Source: CAWIHK01 sp963835935
GTDB lineage: Bacteria > Bacteroidota > Ignavibacteria > UBA10030 > CAVZMI01
Length of the DNA: 64,000 bases
Reading direction: 5' to 3'
NCBI GenBank assembly: GCA_963835935.1
Contig: CAWIHK010000005.1
Coordinates: 798,559 to 862,558 of the forward strand
Position numbers and translations under genes: made by a program. The notes beneath the pieces are model-generated. The model was given only the letters and a program-made list of their open reading frames with translations, made no database searches and was not told the origin of the DNA. Shown here one piece after another: positions 28,790 to 37,434 of this stretch; within the stretch, counting starts at the first letter, position 1; the number at the start of each line of letters is the position of its first letter.

Positions 28790-29926
28790 ATGTGGAAAAA
28801 AATAGTGCAAATAGTTTTCATAATACTTATAGGAATAAATTTTTCATTTACATATAAGAAGGATAAGCCAATGGTAGAAACAACGCTTTTCGGAAAACTT
28901 CAAAATGGTCGTGAAGTATTTCAGTACACGCTGTCGAATGCTGCCGGCAGCAAAGTGAAGATCATCAACTATGGTGCAATCGTAACATCGATTCTGGTTC
29001 CGGATCGGAACGGAAAGCTTGAAGATGTTGTACTGGGTTATGACTCACTTCAGGGATATTTAGGCGACAAAGCATATCTCGGCGCAATCGTTGGCCGGTA
29101 CGGCAACCGGATTGGAAAAGGAACATTTGAATTAGATGGAAAGAAATATCAGGTGACAATCAACGACGGAGAAAATCATCTCCATGGTGGGAAAATTGGA
29201 TTTGAAAAAGTAATGTGGAGTGCGCAGGTCGTCAATGATAGTTCTGACGCGGCAATTGATTTGACTTATACAAGCCGTGACGGCGATGAAGGCTATCCAG
29301 GCAATGTTACTGTTACAGTGCGATATACATTGACAGCTAAAAATGAATTGCGAATAGATTATAAAGGAACGACGGACAAGATTACTATTCTCAATCCGAC
29401 TCATCATTCCTATTTCAATCTATCCGGTGATTTCACAAAAACCATTCTCGATCATCAATTGTTGATTGAATCCGATTCAACGACACCGGTCGACAAAGGA
29501 CTCATCACAACCGGATCATATACGAATGTAGCAAACACTCCAATGGATTTCCGAACTTTGACCGTGATCGGTTCACGCATCAATAATAATTATGAACAAT
29601 TGATATTCGGAAAAGGGTACGATCATAACTGGGTAATCAGAAATTATAATCGTAAAGTCCGCAAAGCTGCAGAACTTTATGAACCCAAAAGTGGACGCCT
29701 TATGTTGGTATTCACCGATCAGCCGGGTCTTCAATTTTATTCTGGAAATTTTCTTGACGGAAGTATCAAAGGGAAAAATGGTATAGCATACCAAGAACGA
29801 ACAGGATTATGCCTGGAAGCTCAATGCTATCCCGATTCTCCAAACAAACCCCAATTTCCTTCTGTCACTTTGAAACCGGGCGAGAACTATCATCAAACGA
29901 CAATCTACCAATTCTCAATAAAATAA
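28790..29926 (+). CDS. galM: Aldose 1-epimerase (mutarotase), secreted
   Basis: Interconverts alpha and beta anomers of free sugars. From the ATG at 28790 (GGAG nine bases before) there is a hydrophobic signal-like N-terminus (MWKKIVQIVFIILIGINF), so it probably acts in the periplasm, next to the sodium-sugar symporter encoded by the following gene. Family signatures: INYGAIVTSILVPDRNG, IVGRYGNRIGKGTFELDG, NHLHGGKIGFEKVMWSA (first catalytic His region), NPTHHSYFNLSG (second His) and the C-terminal block GIAYQERTGLCLEAQCYPDS with the catalytic Glu. Length 378 is normal for secreted galactose mutarotases. Confidence 0.93.
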   Translation: MWKKIVQIVFIILIGINFSFTYKKDKPMVETTLFGKLQNGREVFQYTLSNAAGSKVKIINYGAIVTSILVPDRNGKLEDVVLGYDSLQGYLGDKAYLGAIVGRYGNRIGKGTFELDGKKYQVTINDGENHLHGGKIGFEKVMWSAQVVNDSSDAAIDLTYTSRDGDEGYPGNVTVTVRYTLTAKNELRIDYKGTTDKITILNPTHHSYFNLSGDFTKTILDHQLLIESDSTTPVDKGLITTGSYTNVANTPMDFRTLTVIGSRINNNYEQLIFGKGYDHNWVIRNYNRKVRKAAELYEPKSGRLMLVFTDQPGLQFYSGNFLDGSIKGKNGIAYQERTGLCLEAQCYPDSPNKPQFPSVTLKPGENYHQTTIYQFSIK

Positions 29927-29944
29927 TTAACGGAAGGAACTCAT

Positions 29945-31570
29945 ATGTACTTTCTTGGTGTAATTGATTGGATCGTTGTTGGTCTTTATTTTCTCCTTAT
30001 CGCGGGTATTTCAATTTGGTCGATAAGAAAGAAGAAGGATTCTCCGACTGAATACTTTCTTGCAAATAGAAATCTTGGGTGGTTCGTGATAGGCGCTTCT
30101 ATTCTTGCATCGAATGTAGGTTCGGAACACATCGTAGGACTCGCCGGCACCGGCGCAAAATCAGGCTTGGCAATGGGACATTATGAACTCCATTCATGGA
30201 TCGTACTAATGCTCGGCTGGGTTTTCGTTCCGTTCTACATGCGAAGTAAAGTTTTTACTATGCCCGAATTTTTGGAACGGAGATATAATGACAAAACCCG
30301 ATGGTTGCTTTCCATCGTTCAATTGCTAAGTTACGTGATTGCAAAAGTGTCCGTGACAATTTATGCTGGAGCTGTCGTATTTAACTCGTTTCTTGGAGTC
30401 GATTTCTGGACCGGGGCAACGGTTCTGATCGTGATTACCGGACTCTATACTATTTTCGGCGGACTTCACGCGGTGATGTACACGGAAGCATTGCAGGCAA
30501 TTATTCTTTTAGGCGGTTCAATCATTCTCACTATTTCAGGATTGATTCAGATCGGCGGGTGGAACAATCTGATCCATTCGGTACCATCGAACCATCTTAA
30601 TATGTTTCTTCCGTTATCAGATCCGAATTTCCCATGGATAGGAATTTTATTTGCATCACCGATCGTCGGCATCTGGTATTGGTGCACTGATCAACATATC
30701 GTACAGCGATGCCTTGCCGCGCGGAATGAACAACAGGCGAGAAGAGGAACAATCTTTGCCGCATTCCTGAAACTTCTCCCGTTTTTTATTTTTATGATAC
30801 CGGGACTTATTGCTTACGCTCTTGCAAATTCAGGAAAAATCCAGCTCGCACAATCCGATCAAGCGTTTCCGACTTTGGTTAAAGCTCTTTTACCGGTAGG
30901 AATTCGGGGAATTCTTGCAGGTGGAATTCTTGCAGCGCTGATGAGTTCTCTCGCTGCTGTATATAATGCATGCTCAACATTGTTCACACTCGATATTTAT
31001 CAGAAGATAAAACCGCAAACGAGTGAAAAAGAATTGGTGCAGGTTGGCCGAATCACAACCGGCGTCGTAGTTGTCCTTGGCATGGTATGGATTCCTATGA
31101 TGAAAGGAATTTCAGATATATTGTACCAATATTTACAGAGCGTGCAATCGTATCTTGCGCCGCCGATTGCTGCTGTATTCCTTCTCGGAGTTTTCTCAAA
31201 GCGCATCAATGGCCGCGCAGCCATCACCACAATGGTGGTCGGTTTCATTATTGGAATAGTTCGAATTGTTCTTGAATTATTGAAGAATAATTTGAGTGGA
31301 ATCCTCTATGCATTCGCAACGTTAAACTTTTTGTATTTCTGTATTTTCCTGTTTGTAATTTCGGTTACACTCCTGATCGTTATAAGTTTATTGACTGAAA
31401 GACCGTCTGAGGAACAATTAAACGGTTTGACATACGGGACAACTGTTGCGGCGGACAAAGCAACGTCCCGTGCAAGCTGGAATCTTAGAGATGTAGTTCT
31501 TTCATTAATTGTAGTTGCTATTATTATAACTGTGTTTTTTTATTTTTCACCCTTTGGAATAATTGGCTGA
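29945..31570 (+). CDS. Sodium:solute symporter, SGLT-type sugar transporter
   Basis: An SSS-family symporter of 541 residues with about 14 membrane segments, close in pattern to the bacterial sodium/galactose transporter vSGLT. Seen are TEYFLANRNLGWFVIGASIL, the sodium-site helix ASNVGSEHIVGLAGTG, FTMPEFLERRYN, the TIFGGLHAVMYTEALQ region, IWYWCTDQHIVQRCLAARN and LAALMSSLAAVYNACSTLFT. It is expected to import a monosaccharide (arabinose, xylose or galactose) with sodium. Its stop overlaps the araB start by one base (TGATG), so translation is coupled. It appears to be the sugar import route of the locus in place of a SusCD or ABC system. Confidence 0.93.
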   Translation: MYFLGVIDWIVVGLYFLLIAGISIWSIRKKKDSPTEYFLANRNLGWFVIGASILASNVGSEHIVGLAGTGAKSGLAMGHYELHSWIVLMLGWVFVPFYMRSKVFTMPEFLERRYNDKTRWLLSIVQLLSYVIAKVSVTIYAGAVVFNSFLGVDFWTGATVLIVITGLYTIFGGLHAVMYTEALQAIILLGGSIILTISGLIQIGGWNNLIHSVPSNHLNMFLPLSDPNFPWIGILFASPIVGIWYWCTDQHIVQRCLAARNEQQARRGTIFAAFLKLLPFFIFMIPGLIAYALANSGKIQLAQSDQAFPTLVKALLPVGIRGILAGGILAALMSSLAAVYNACSTLFTLDIYQKIKPQTSEKELVQVGRITTGVVVVLGMVWIPMMKGISDILYQYLQSVQSYLAPPIAAVFLLGVFSKRINGRAAITTMVVGFIIGIVRIVLELLKNNLSGILYAFATLNFLYFCIFLFVISVTLLIVISLLTERPSEEQLNGLTYGTTVAADKATSRASWNLRDVVLSLIVVAIIITVFFYFSPFGIIG

Positions 31571-33270
31571 TGAGCAAATATGTCATCGGATTAGATTTCG
31601 GGACAAACTCTTGCCGGTCATTAATTGTGAATGTGGCAAATGGAAAAGAATTGGCAAGCCATGTGTTCCAGTATCCGTCGGGAAAAGAAGGAGTGATCGT
31701 AGATTCTGCCGAACCGAATCTGGCGCGGCAGAATCCTGCTGATTATATCGCAGGAATTGAGACAACGGTAAAGGGCGCGCTTAAAAAAGCAAAGTCGCTC
31801 AAGAAAAAATTTTCCCCGTCTGATGTCATAGGAATTGGAGTCGATACAACCGGAAGCAGTCCGTTACCGGTTGATGTTGATGGGAAGCCGTTATCTTTTA
31901 ATAAGAAGTTCAAGAAGAATCCTGCGGCCATGGTATGGCTGTGGAAAGATCACACAAGCTATGCAGAAGCTGCACAGATTACGGAATTGGCTTTTAAAAT
32001 TCGGCCGCAATATCTTTCTAAAATTGGCGGCACATATTCTTCGGAATGGTGGTGGAGTAAAATTCTTCACTGTAAGAATGTCGCCCCGGATGTTTTCGAT
32101 GCCGCCTATAGCTGGGTGGAAATTTGTGATTGGATTCCTGCCGTCCTGGTAGGAGAGATGTCTCCCTCCAAAATTAAAAGGAGTGTTTGCGCTGCAGGCC
32201 ATAAAGCAATGTTCAATTCATCGTGGCAGGGATTACCGGATGAAAATTTTTTAGAAGAACTTTCTCCCGGACTCGGCGCACTTCGGTTGCGACTATATGA
32301 TGAAGCATTCACATCTGAAAGTCTTGCAGGTACTTTGTCGAAGGAGTGGGCAGCGAAATTAGGGCTCTCCACTTCAGTCGCTGTTGCGGTTGGCGCATTC
32401 GATGCGCATATGGGAGCCGTGGGTGCAGGTATTTCCATTGGGACACTTGTGAAGATTGTGGGAACCAGCACGTGCGACATCATGATTCATCCGAATAAAG
32501 AAATACTGAAAGACATTCCGGGTGTTTGCGGAATTGTGGATGGATCGGTGATGGATGGATATTTCGGAATTGAGGCCGGCCAATCCGGTGTCGGCGATAT
32601 TTTTCTCTGGTTTGTCAATAATCTCGTTCCAGAATCTTACGGCAAAACGCAGGATGAAAAATTTAAGAATTTTGAGAAAGCCGCAGTAAAATTACTTCCG
32701 GGTGAAAGCGGACTCCTTGCGCTCGATTGGAACAACGGCAACCGGACAATCCTTGTCGATGTTCGTTTGACGGGATTACTCCTCGGGCAAACGCTCCATA
32801 CTGCTCCGCATGAGATTTATCGCGCGTTGATCGAAGCGACTGGCTTCGGCGCTTTGGCAATCATCGATCGCATCGAAGAGTACGGTGTTCCAGTCAAGGA
32901 AGTGGTTAACTGCGGCGGCCTGGCTGTGAAAAATTCTTTGATGATGCAAATCTATGCCGACATCACAGGCCGACCGATGAAAATTTCTCGGAGCGAGCAG
33001 ACGCCCGCACTTGGCGCCGGAATTTTTTCGGCTGTCGCAGCGGGGAAGCAGGCCGGTGGATACGATTCGGTCGAAAAGGCTCGTGATTCCATGACTGGCA
33101 CAGGAAGAGAATATTTACCGATTCAAAAAAATCATGAAACATATAAAAAGCTTTATAAACTTTACCGGCAATTGCACGATGGATTTGGAACGAAGCAATG
33201 GTCGGGAAGCATGTTTAATTTGATGAAAGATCTCTTGATAATCAGAGATGATGTTCGGAGATCAAAGTAA
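31570..33270 (+). CDS. araB: Ribulokinase
   Basis: FGGY kinase acting on L-ribulose in arabinose catabolism. Seen are VIGLDFGTNSCRSLIVN, GIGVDTTGSSPLPVD, the AraB-typical LWKDHTSYAEAAQI, GGTYSSEWWWSKILH, SWVEICDWIPAVL, the catalytic region VGAFDAHMGAVGAGI and KIVGTSTCDIMI. The length (566) is that of ribulokinases rather than xylulokinases. It overlaps the transporter gene by one base at its start and the araD gene by one base at its end (TAATG). With araD and the adjoining isomerase it completes L-arabinose conversion to xylulose-5-phosphate. Confidence 0.96.
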   Translation: MSKYVIGLDFGTNSCRSLIVNVANGKELASHVFQYPSGKEGVIVDSAEPNLARQNPADYIAGIETTVKGALKKAKSLKKKFSPSDVIGIGVDTTGSSPLPVDVDGKPLSFNKKFKKNPAAMVWLWKDHTSYAEAAQITELAFKIRPQYLSKIGGTYSSEWWWSKILHCKNVAPDVFDAAYSWVEICDWIPAVLVGEMSPSKIKRSVCAAGHKAMFNSSWQGLPDENFLEELSPGLGALRLRLYDEAFTSESLAGTLSKEWAAKLGLSTSVAVAVGAFDAHMGAVGAGISIGTLVKIVGTSTCDIMIHPNKEILKDIPGVCGIVDGSVMDGYFGIEAGQSGVGDIFLWFVNNLVPESYGKTQDEKFKNFEKAAVKLLPGESGLLALDWNNGNRTILVDVRLTGLLLGQTLHTAPHEIYRALIEATGFGALAIIDRIEEYGVPVKEVVNCGGLAVKNSLMMQIYADITGRPMKISRSEQTPALGAGIFSAVAAGKQAGGYDSVEKARDSMTGTGREYLPIQKNHETYKKLYKLYRQLHDGFGTKQWSGSMFNLMKDLLIIRDDVRRSK

Positions 33271-33959
33271 TGCTTGAGCAGTTGAAGATAGAAGTATTCG
33301 AAGCAAATATTGAACTGTTTCGCCATGGACTTGTAACACTGACGTGGGGAAATGTCAGCGGCATAAACCGTGAGGAAGGATTAGTAGTTATAAAACCGAG
33401 TGGAATTCAGTACGACTCGTTATCTGCCGACGATATGGTGGTCACAGATTTAAGTGGAAAGATTGTTGAAGGAAAGTATCGTCCATCTTCAGATATGCCG
33501 ACGCATTTGAAATTATACAATGCTTTTCAAACCATTGGCGGAATTACTCACACACACAGCATGTATGCAACGATGTTCGCGCAGGCATGCTGTGAGATTC
33601 CTTGCTTTGGTACGACTCATGCCGATCATTTCTACGGAACGATTCCTGTTACGCGATTTCTAACGGCACAAGAAGTAAAAGAGGATTACGAAGGAAATAC
33701 AGGGAAAATAATTATTGAGCGGTTCAAACAATTCGATGTGATGAGTATGCCGGCTGTTTTAGTTGCCGGCCATGCACCAGTTACGTGGGGAAAGAATGCT
33801 TCCGATTCCGTAAAAAACAGCATCGCATTGGAACGCGTGGCTCAAATGGCTATTGGAACATTACAAATTGAAAAGAATGCTGACGAACTTCCTCGTTACA
33901 TTCTAGAAAAACACTATCAACGCAAACATGGTCCAGATGGATATTACGGTCAAAAATAA
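33270..33959 (+). CDS. araD: L-ribulose-5-phosphate 4-epimerase
   Basis: Class II aldolase-fold zinc enzyme turning L-ribulose-5-phosphate into D-xylulose-5-phosphate. Seen are LTWGNVSGINREEGLVVIKP, SDMPTHLKLY, THTHSMYATMFAQA with the paired metal-binding His, GTTHADHFYGTIPVTR and VLVAGHAPVTWGKNA with the third His. The length of 229 is normal. It overlaps araB by one base and is followed after 19 bases by the isomerase gene with GGAG before its ATG. Confidence 0.96.
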   Translation: MLEQLKIEVFEANIELFRHGLVTLTWGNVSGINREEGLVVIKPSGIQYDSLSADDMVVTDLSGKIVEGKYRPSSDMPTHLKLYNAFQTIGGITHTHSMYATMFAQACCEIPCFGTTHADHFYGTIPVTRFLTAQEVKEDYEGNTGKIIIERFKQFDVMSMPAVLVAGHAPVTWGKNASDSVKNSIALERVAQMAIGTLQIEKNADELPRYILEKHYQRKHGPDGYYGQK

Positions 33960-33978
33960 TAAATAAGGAGAGATATAT

Positions 33979-35457
33979 ATGCAAAATATTCCTTCAATCA
34001 AGCTTGGTATCGTTGCTGTCAGCCGCGATTGTTTCCCGATCGAGCTTTCCCGAAAACGCCGCATAAATGTTGTTGCTGCGTGCAAACAGCAGAGCGTGCC
34101 GGTTATAGAAGTGGAAACGGTTATCGAAAATGAACGCGATGCAATGAAGGCGCTCGATGAAATAAAACAAAAAGGGATCAATGCTCTTGCTATCTATCTT
34201 GGCAACTTTGGTCCGGAAGGCCCGACAACACTTCTTGCGGAAAAATTCGGCGGGCCGGTGATGGTTGCTGCCGCTGCCGAAGATTCCGGAAACGATTTGA
34301 TCAACGGCCGTGGCGATGCGTATTGCGGTTTACTCAGTGCGTCGTACAATCTCGGCTTGCGAAGGCTGAACCCGTACATCCCGGAATATCCGATCGGTGA
34401 CCCGAAGGATATGGCCGCGATGCTGGCAGAATTTATTCCGATAGCACGGACGGTGAATGGAGTCCGCAACCTGAAAATAATTTCGTTCGGGCCGCGGCCG
34501 CACGATTTTCTCACATGCCATGCTCCAATTCAACCGTTGTTTGATCTTGGTGTTGAAATTATGGAGAACAGCGAGCTTGATTTGCTCGACATCGTTCAGG
34601 CGGAAAAAGGCAATCCGGAAGTCAAGAGCATCGTGAAGGAAATGGAAAGTGAACTGGGAAAAGGGAATAGATATCCGGATTTATTGGAGAAGCTTGCGCA
34701 ATATGAATTCGCGCTCGAAAAATTTATGAAAGCCAACCTCGGTGCTTCGAGCTACGGAGCATTCGCCAACAAGTGCTGGCCGGCATTCGAAAAATATTTT
34801 GGTCATGTTCCATGTTATTTAAATTCACGTCTGGCTGCGAAGGGAATTCCGGTTGCTTGTGAAGCGGATATTTACGGCGCATTGAGTGAGTATATGGCGG
34901 TTTGTGCCACGGAGGTACAGCCGGCAATTCTCGATATCAACAATTCCGTTCCAAAAGATATGTACGCAGAGAGCAAAGCCGCAATCGGCGATTATGCTTT
35001 GACCGACCTCTGGATGGGATTCCATTGCGGAAATACTTCGGCCGCTTGTCTCGTGCAGCCTATGATGCAATATCAACTCATCATGCATCGTTTGATGGAA
35101 CCGGGTAAAGATCCAAACATCACCCGCGGCACGCTTGAAGGACAAATCAAGCCCGGCAAGATTTCAATTTTCCGGATGCAGTCAACTTCCGACGCAGAAC
35201 TTCGTGCTTATGTTGCGAACGGAGATGTATTGAATGTCAATCCGAAATCGTTCGGTGCAATCGGCGTTTTTGCAATTCCGGAAATGGGACGTTTTTATCG
35301 TCACGTGTTGATTGAAAAGCATTTCCCGCACCACACGGCAGTTTCGTTCAAGCATGCCGGGAAGACGTTGTTTGCCGTAAGCAAGATGCTCGGTGTGTCC
35401 GATGTATTTTTCAATTATCCGAAGGGAGTTTATTATCCGACGGAATATCCGTTTTAA
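33979..35457 (+). CDS. L-fucose/L-arabinose isomerase-family protein
   Basis: A 492-residue protein of the fucose isomerase-related family (COG2407), not of the classical AraA or XylA families. Seen are KLGIVAVSRDCFPIELSRKR at the start, AIYLGNFGPEGPTTLLAEKF, a C-terminal region with LWMGFHCGNTSAACL, and TRGTLEGQIKPGKISIFRMQ. Its place as last gene after araB and araD, with no araA in sight, makes it the probable aldose-ketose isomerase giving L-ribulose, and possibly D-xylulose for xylB. Fucose is a third possibility given the GH29 gene. Substrate is therefore inference. A hairpin terminator follows. Confidence 0.85.
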   Translation: MQNIPSIKLGIVAVSRDCFPIELSRKRRINVVAACKQQSVPVIEVETVIENERDAMKALDEIKQKGINALAIYLGNFGPEGPTTLLAEKFGGPVMVAAAAEDSGNDLINGRGDAYCGLLSASYNLGLRRLNPYIPEYPIGDPKDMAAMLAEFIPIARTVNGVRNLKIISFGPRPHDFLTCHAPIQPLFDLGVEIMENSELDLLDIVQAEKGNPEVKSIVKEMESELGKGNRYPDLLEKLAQYEFALEKFMKANLGASSYGAFANKCWPAFEKYFGHVPCYLNSRLAAKGIPVACEADIYGALSEYMAVCATEVQPAILDINNSVPKDMYAESKAAIGDYALTDLWMGFHCGNTSAACLVQPMMQYQLIMHRLMEPGKDPNITRGTLEGQIKPGKISIFRMQSTSDAELRAYVANGDVLNVNPKSFGAIGVFAIPEMGRFYRHVLIEKHFPHHTAVSFKHAGKTLFAVSKMLGVSDVFFNYPKGVYYPTEYPF

Positions 35458-35483
35458 AAAATAATAAGATAAAGAATATCAAA

Positions 35484-35521
35484 AGACCTCCGGAATCAGA
35501 ATTGATGAAGGAGGTTTTTTG
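35484..35521 (+). terminator. Rho-independent terminator after the pentose operon
   Basis: ACCTCC (35486-35491) pairs with GGAGGT (35510-35515) around an 18-base loop, followed by TTTTTTG. It sits 28 bases after the isomerase stop and closes the xylB-to-isomerase operon. Confidence 0.7.
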
Positions 35522-35703
35522 TTGAATATATAAAGTGCAAATATTTTTGTTAATTTGTATTGTTCGTTATAGGAAGATGGATCGTTTCTAGATGCAACTT
35601 TAGTATTATTTCGAGATTGAATCGTAAAATGGTTTTATTTAATTTAAATTGTTTTATATGAACTGCATTAATATTGCTGCCTACACACTCTCCAGAGGAT
35701 AAC

Positions 35704-36195
35704 ATGTATAAATCAACGCTCGTATTTTTTATCTTCCTTATTTCTACAAATATTTTCGCCCAAAAGGGAAGCGGCTTAACAGTCGAAGGCGGTTTCGCGC
35801 TTCAAGGAGGCATGACATTTTCCAGCTCTTATTTTCATCCGCTGATAATGAAGCAGTTTTACGTTGACGGTGGATTCCGATATTTTAATACTATGCAATT
35901 TGTTACCGACGACATTTTCAACCGTCACTTTTCAAAGATCAATCAAGTATTTGCAGGAGTTCGTCTGGGTGATCGTCTCTTCGCCAATCCGAGAATCGCC
36001 TTGAACTGGTACGGCAAATACACATCTCCCGGATGGGGTTTTTCAGGCGGCATCCTAATTCACGTGAGCGATCAATTTTTTGTAGGATTCTCCATCAACT
36101 ATGACCAGATTAGATTTGACACTTCGGTCGATAAGTATGGCACCACCAAGCTTACCTCGATCTCGGTGGTGATGAATTGGAATATTTTCGATTAA
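35704..36195 (+). CDS. Small outer-membrane beta-barrel-like protein, unknown
   Basis: The ATG at 35704 follows AGAGGAT and gives a signal peptide (MYKSTLVFFIFLISTNIFA, Gln next). The remaining 145 residues alternate polar and hydrophobic positions with aromatic girdles (GGMTFSSSYFHPLIMKQFYV; FSGGILIHVSDQFFVGFSI), ending in a strand with a C-terminal aromatic pattern (VVMNWNIFD). This is typical of a small eight-stranded outer-membrane barrel. I do not recognise a specific family or function. It stands alone between the pentose operon and the toxin-antitoxin pair. Confidence 0.65.
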   Translation: MYKSTLVFFIFLISTNIFAQKGSGLTVEGGFALQGGMTFSSSYFHPLIMKQFYVDGGFRYFNTMQFVTDDIFNRHFSKINQVFAGVRLGDRLFANPRIALNWYGKYTSPGWGFSGGILIHVSDQFFVGFSINYDQIRFDTSVDKYGTTKLTSISVVMNWNIFD

Positions 36196-36261
36196 AAAAC
36201 ATCAGACTGTCAAAGAATACTTGTAATCATTAAAAAGGAGTTGATAAATATAAAACAAATA

Positions 36262-36280
36262 TGTACATTAAGTCTGTACA
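36262..36280. promoter_or_regulatory. Paired TGTACA motifs, candidate YefM/YoeB operator
   Basis: TGTACA occurs at 36262-36267 and 36275-36280, 13 bp centre to centre, 17 bp before the antitoxin start. The E. coli yefM-yoeB operator is built from TGTACA hexamers about one helical turn apart (12 bp centre to centre), so these look like the autoregulatory sites of this pair. Confidence 0.6.
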
Positions 36281-36296
36281 ACTGAAAGGATAAAGA

Positions 36297-36575
36297 ATGC
36301 CAATTCAATTTACATATACACAAGCCAGGGCAAATTTAGCCAAACTTTTGGATGAAGTATCATCAAATAGAGAAATTGTAATTATAAATCGAAGAAAAGC
36401 TGAAGATATAGCGTTAATTCCAGCGAGCGAATTATCGAGTTTAATTGAAACAGCTCATTTATTACGATCTCCAAAAAATGCAAAGCGATTATTGAATGCC
36501 TTACAAAGAGTCCGTTCAAAAAGAGAAAAGTCTAAAACTGTCGAACAATTGAAAAAAGAGTTAGGACTTGAATAA
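36297..36575 (+). CDS. yefM: YefM/Phd-family antitoxin
   Basis: A 92-residue antitoxin: the N-terminal PIQFTYTQARANLAKLLDEV...EIVIINRRKAEDIALIPASEL is the PhdYeFM DNA-binding and dimerisation fold, and the basic C-terminal tail is the toxin-binding part. It would neutralise the downstream YoeB and repress the operon. The toxin start overlaps the last codons. Paired TGTACA sites lie directly upstream. Confidence 0.92.
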   Translation: MPIQFTYTQARANLAKLLDEVSSNREIVIINRRKAEDIALIPASELSSLIETAHLLRSPKNAKRLLNALQRVRSKREKSKTVEQLKKELGLE

Positions 36576-36855
36576 AAAGATAAACCCCAAAATTCAGCGT
36601 AAAGCAGTATTTCATCCGGAGTTCCGAGAAGATTTAAAGTATTGGGTGGAGATAGATAGGAAGGTAGCAATAAGAGCTTTTGAGATAATCGAAGCGGTAC
36701 TGAGAGATCCATTTAGCGGGATTGGTAAACCGGAACCATTAAAATATTTGGGGCCAGATATTTGGTCTCGAAGATTGACTCAAGAACATAGAATAGTCTA
36801 TGTTGTGTGCAAAGAAAGAATTGATTTTATCCAGGCAAGATATCACTACGAATAA
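36568..36855 (+). CDS. yoeB: YoeB-family ribosome-dependent mRNA endonuclease toxin
   Basis: RelE/ParE-superfamily toxin cutting mRNA in the ribosomal A site. Seen are the family blocks LRDPFSGIGKPEPLKYL, IWSRRLTQEHRIVYVV and ARYHYE; Glu 56, Arg 68 and His 93 correspond to the catalytic Glu, Arg and His of E. coli YoeB. The start is a TTG at 36568 that overlaps the antitoxin end by eight bases, so synthesis is translationally coupled. The active site looks intact. The gene is followed directly by remnants of a DUF4160 gene. Confidence 0.93.
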   Translation: MNKKINPKIQRKAVFHPEFREDLKYWVEIDRKVAIRAFEIIEAVLRDPFSGIGKPEPLKYLGPDIWSRRLTQEHRIVYVVCKERIDFIQARYHYE

Positions 36856-36882
36856 GATTGAATTAGAAAATAAAATTGTCGA

Positions 36883-36960
36883 TTCATTGAAGAACTTATG
36901 CGCGAATGGGAAATGGTTGAACAGAAAAAAGCTTTCTTTCCCATTAAACCCCTGGAGTGA
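36883..36960 (+). pseudogene. C-terminal remnant of a DUF4160 gene
   Basis: Reading the frame that ends at TGA 36958-36960 gives FIEELMREWEMVEQKKAFF then PIKPLE, which matches the C-terminal tail of DUF4160 proteins. The frame is closed by a stop at 36868-36870 and the conserved N-terminal part is absent, so only about 26 codons remain. DUF4160 genes usually precede DUF2442 genes, as here. The N-terminal part was probably lost when the YefM/YoeB cassette or a deletion arrived. Confidence 0.6.
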
Positions 36961-36963
36961 AAA

Positions 36964-37209
36964 ATAATTTTACATGTAAAGGAAGCAAAATATCGGCACG
37001 ATTACGTTATATGGTTCCGTTTTAACGACGGCGCCGAAGGTGAAGTTGATTTAGCCAACGAATTGGAAGGTGAAGTATTTGATCTTCTTAAGGACATCAA
37101 TCAATTTAAATCCTTCAAAGTAGATCCCATCCTTGAAACTATCGTATGGGAAAACGGAGCAGATTTAGCTCCGGAATTCTTGTATGAAAACATGAAAATT
37201 CTTGCTTGA
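36964..37209 (+). CDS. DUF2442 protein with a non-ATG start, possibly decayed
   Basis: The frame reads ILHVKEAKYRHDYVIWFRFN, then DGAEGEVDLANELEGEVFDL and ETIVWENGADLAPEFLYENM, a complete DUF2442 domain of about 80 residues, which is usually the partner of DUF4160 in small toxin-antitoxin-like pairs. Family members normally begin M-ILHV; here the codon in that place is ATA (36964) followed by ATT, and no ATG, GTG or TTG start is available upstream in frame. It is therefore either started at ATT/ATA or silenced by loss of its start codon. Function is unknown; some members contact DNA-binding partners. Confidence 0.6.
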   Translation: MILHVKEAKYRHDYVIWFRFNDGAEGEVDLANELEGEVFDLLKDINQFKSFKVDPILETIVWENGADLAPEFLYENMKILA

Positions 37210-37434
37210 CCAAGATACAGTCTTAAAATTCAAAAATACAAATAAAATAATCTGGGAATACATGCCTTTGGTAAAAGAATGAAAAAACATTCACTTTTTT
37301 CTAAGTACCAACTATAAAAATAATATAATAATTGAGGTTTATACGTAAAATCACATGTTCATGTTTAATTAAAAGCTCCAGAAATCAATTAGATATTTTT
37401 TGTCAATGTAAATCGATTTCACTGAATCATTCCC

